Shown in pieces: positions 13,254-13,254 of a stretch of DNA of 13,254 nucleotides. The notes below the pieces were generated by a model, which searched no databases, was not told the origin of the DNA, and was given only the letters and a program-made list of their open reading frames with translations. Within the stretch, counting starts at the first letter, position 1. Each line of letters opens with the position of its first letter. A program made the translations under genes and the position numbers. The stretch is from DASQPR01 sp035713725 (lineage in GTDB: Bacteria; Actinomycetota; Actinomycetes; Mycobacteriales; Micromonosporaceae). The stretch spans positions 1 to 13,254 of the forward strand of contig DASTMZ010000066.1 of assembly GCA_035713725.1 (NCBI GenBank), written 5' to 3'.

Positions 13254-13254
13254 G

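Larger units (their letters stand above)
13021..13254. other. Gene-free region upstream of rplY
   Basis: No convincing coding frame is present. The region holds a ribosome-binding site at its rplY end, a leader hairpin (13119-13135), promoter candidates (about 13147-13175) and a long palindromic element at the window edge (13181-13253). The gene upstream of rplY is outside the window. Confidence 0.7.

Overview
The window is high-GC, densely coded DNA typical of an actinobacterium. The adjacent rplY(ctc)-pth pair, trpS grouped with a YihY/BrkB membrane protein, GTG starts and a leaderless-type promoter all fit that phylum. I cannot name the genus. No rRNA, tRNA, CRISPR array, prophage or transposase gene is visible. 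Thirteen coding regions are reported: twelve well supported, one of them cut by the left edge, plus one doubtful short ORF.

Left block (1-3305, all minus strand): trpS is followed after 10 bp by a 2H phosphoesterase ('2'-5' RNA ligase' family). That gene overlaps by ATGA with a six-helix YihY/BrkB membrane protein. A GC hairpin separates this operon from an unrecognised gene that runs off the left edge.

Middle (3373-5493, plus strand): an ECF sigma factor with a long low-complexity C-terminal tail overlaps by ATGA with a single-pass membrane protein. Its extracellular part carries Asp-box (BNR) beta-propeller repeats, so the pair looks like a sigma/membrane-regulator module. A GCAACC-N17-GTCGTT promoter candidate lies in front of it. 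It converges on the next block, with a hairpin between them.

Right-centre block (5542-11423, minus strand): in transcription order, an undecaprenyl-phosphate sugar-1-phosphate transferase, cysQ (TGATG overlap), cysD, cysN, a possible 25-codon ORF made of a 24-bp tandem repeat, and a CorC/HlyC-like CBS-domain protein without the usual N-terminal DUF21 membrane domain. CysDN activates sulfate to APS. CysQ removes PAP/PAPS. Coupling cysQ to a polysaccharide-initiating transferase raises the possibility of a sulfated surface glycan, although no APS kinase, sulfotransferase or APS/PAPS reductase lies in the window. The sugar transferase has a leader of about 200 bp holding three tiny hairpins in exact 15-bp register.

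Right end (11630-13254, minus strand): rplY and pth, separated by a perfect 13-bp hairpin, with a candidate pth promoter after it. Upstream of rplY is a gene-free stretch with a promoter candidate, a leader hairpin and, at the window edge, a 73-bp palindromic element with perfect 20-bp arms.
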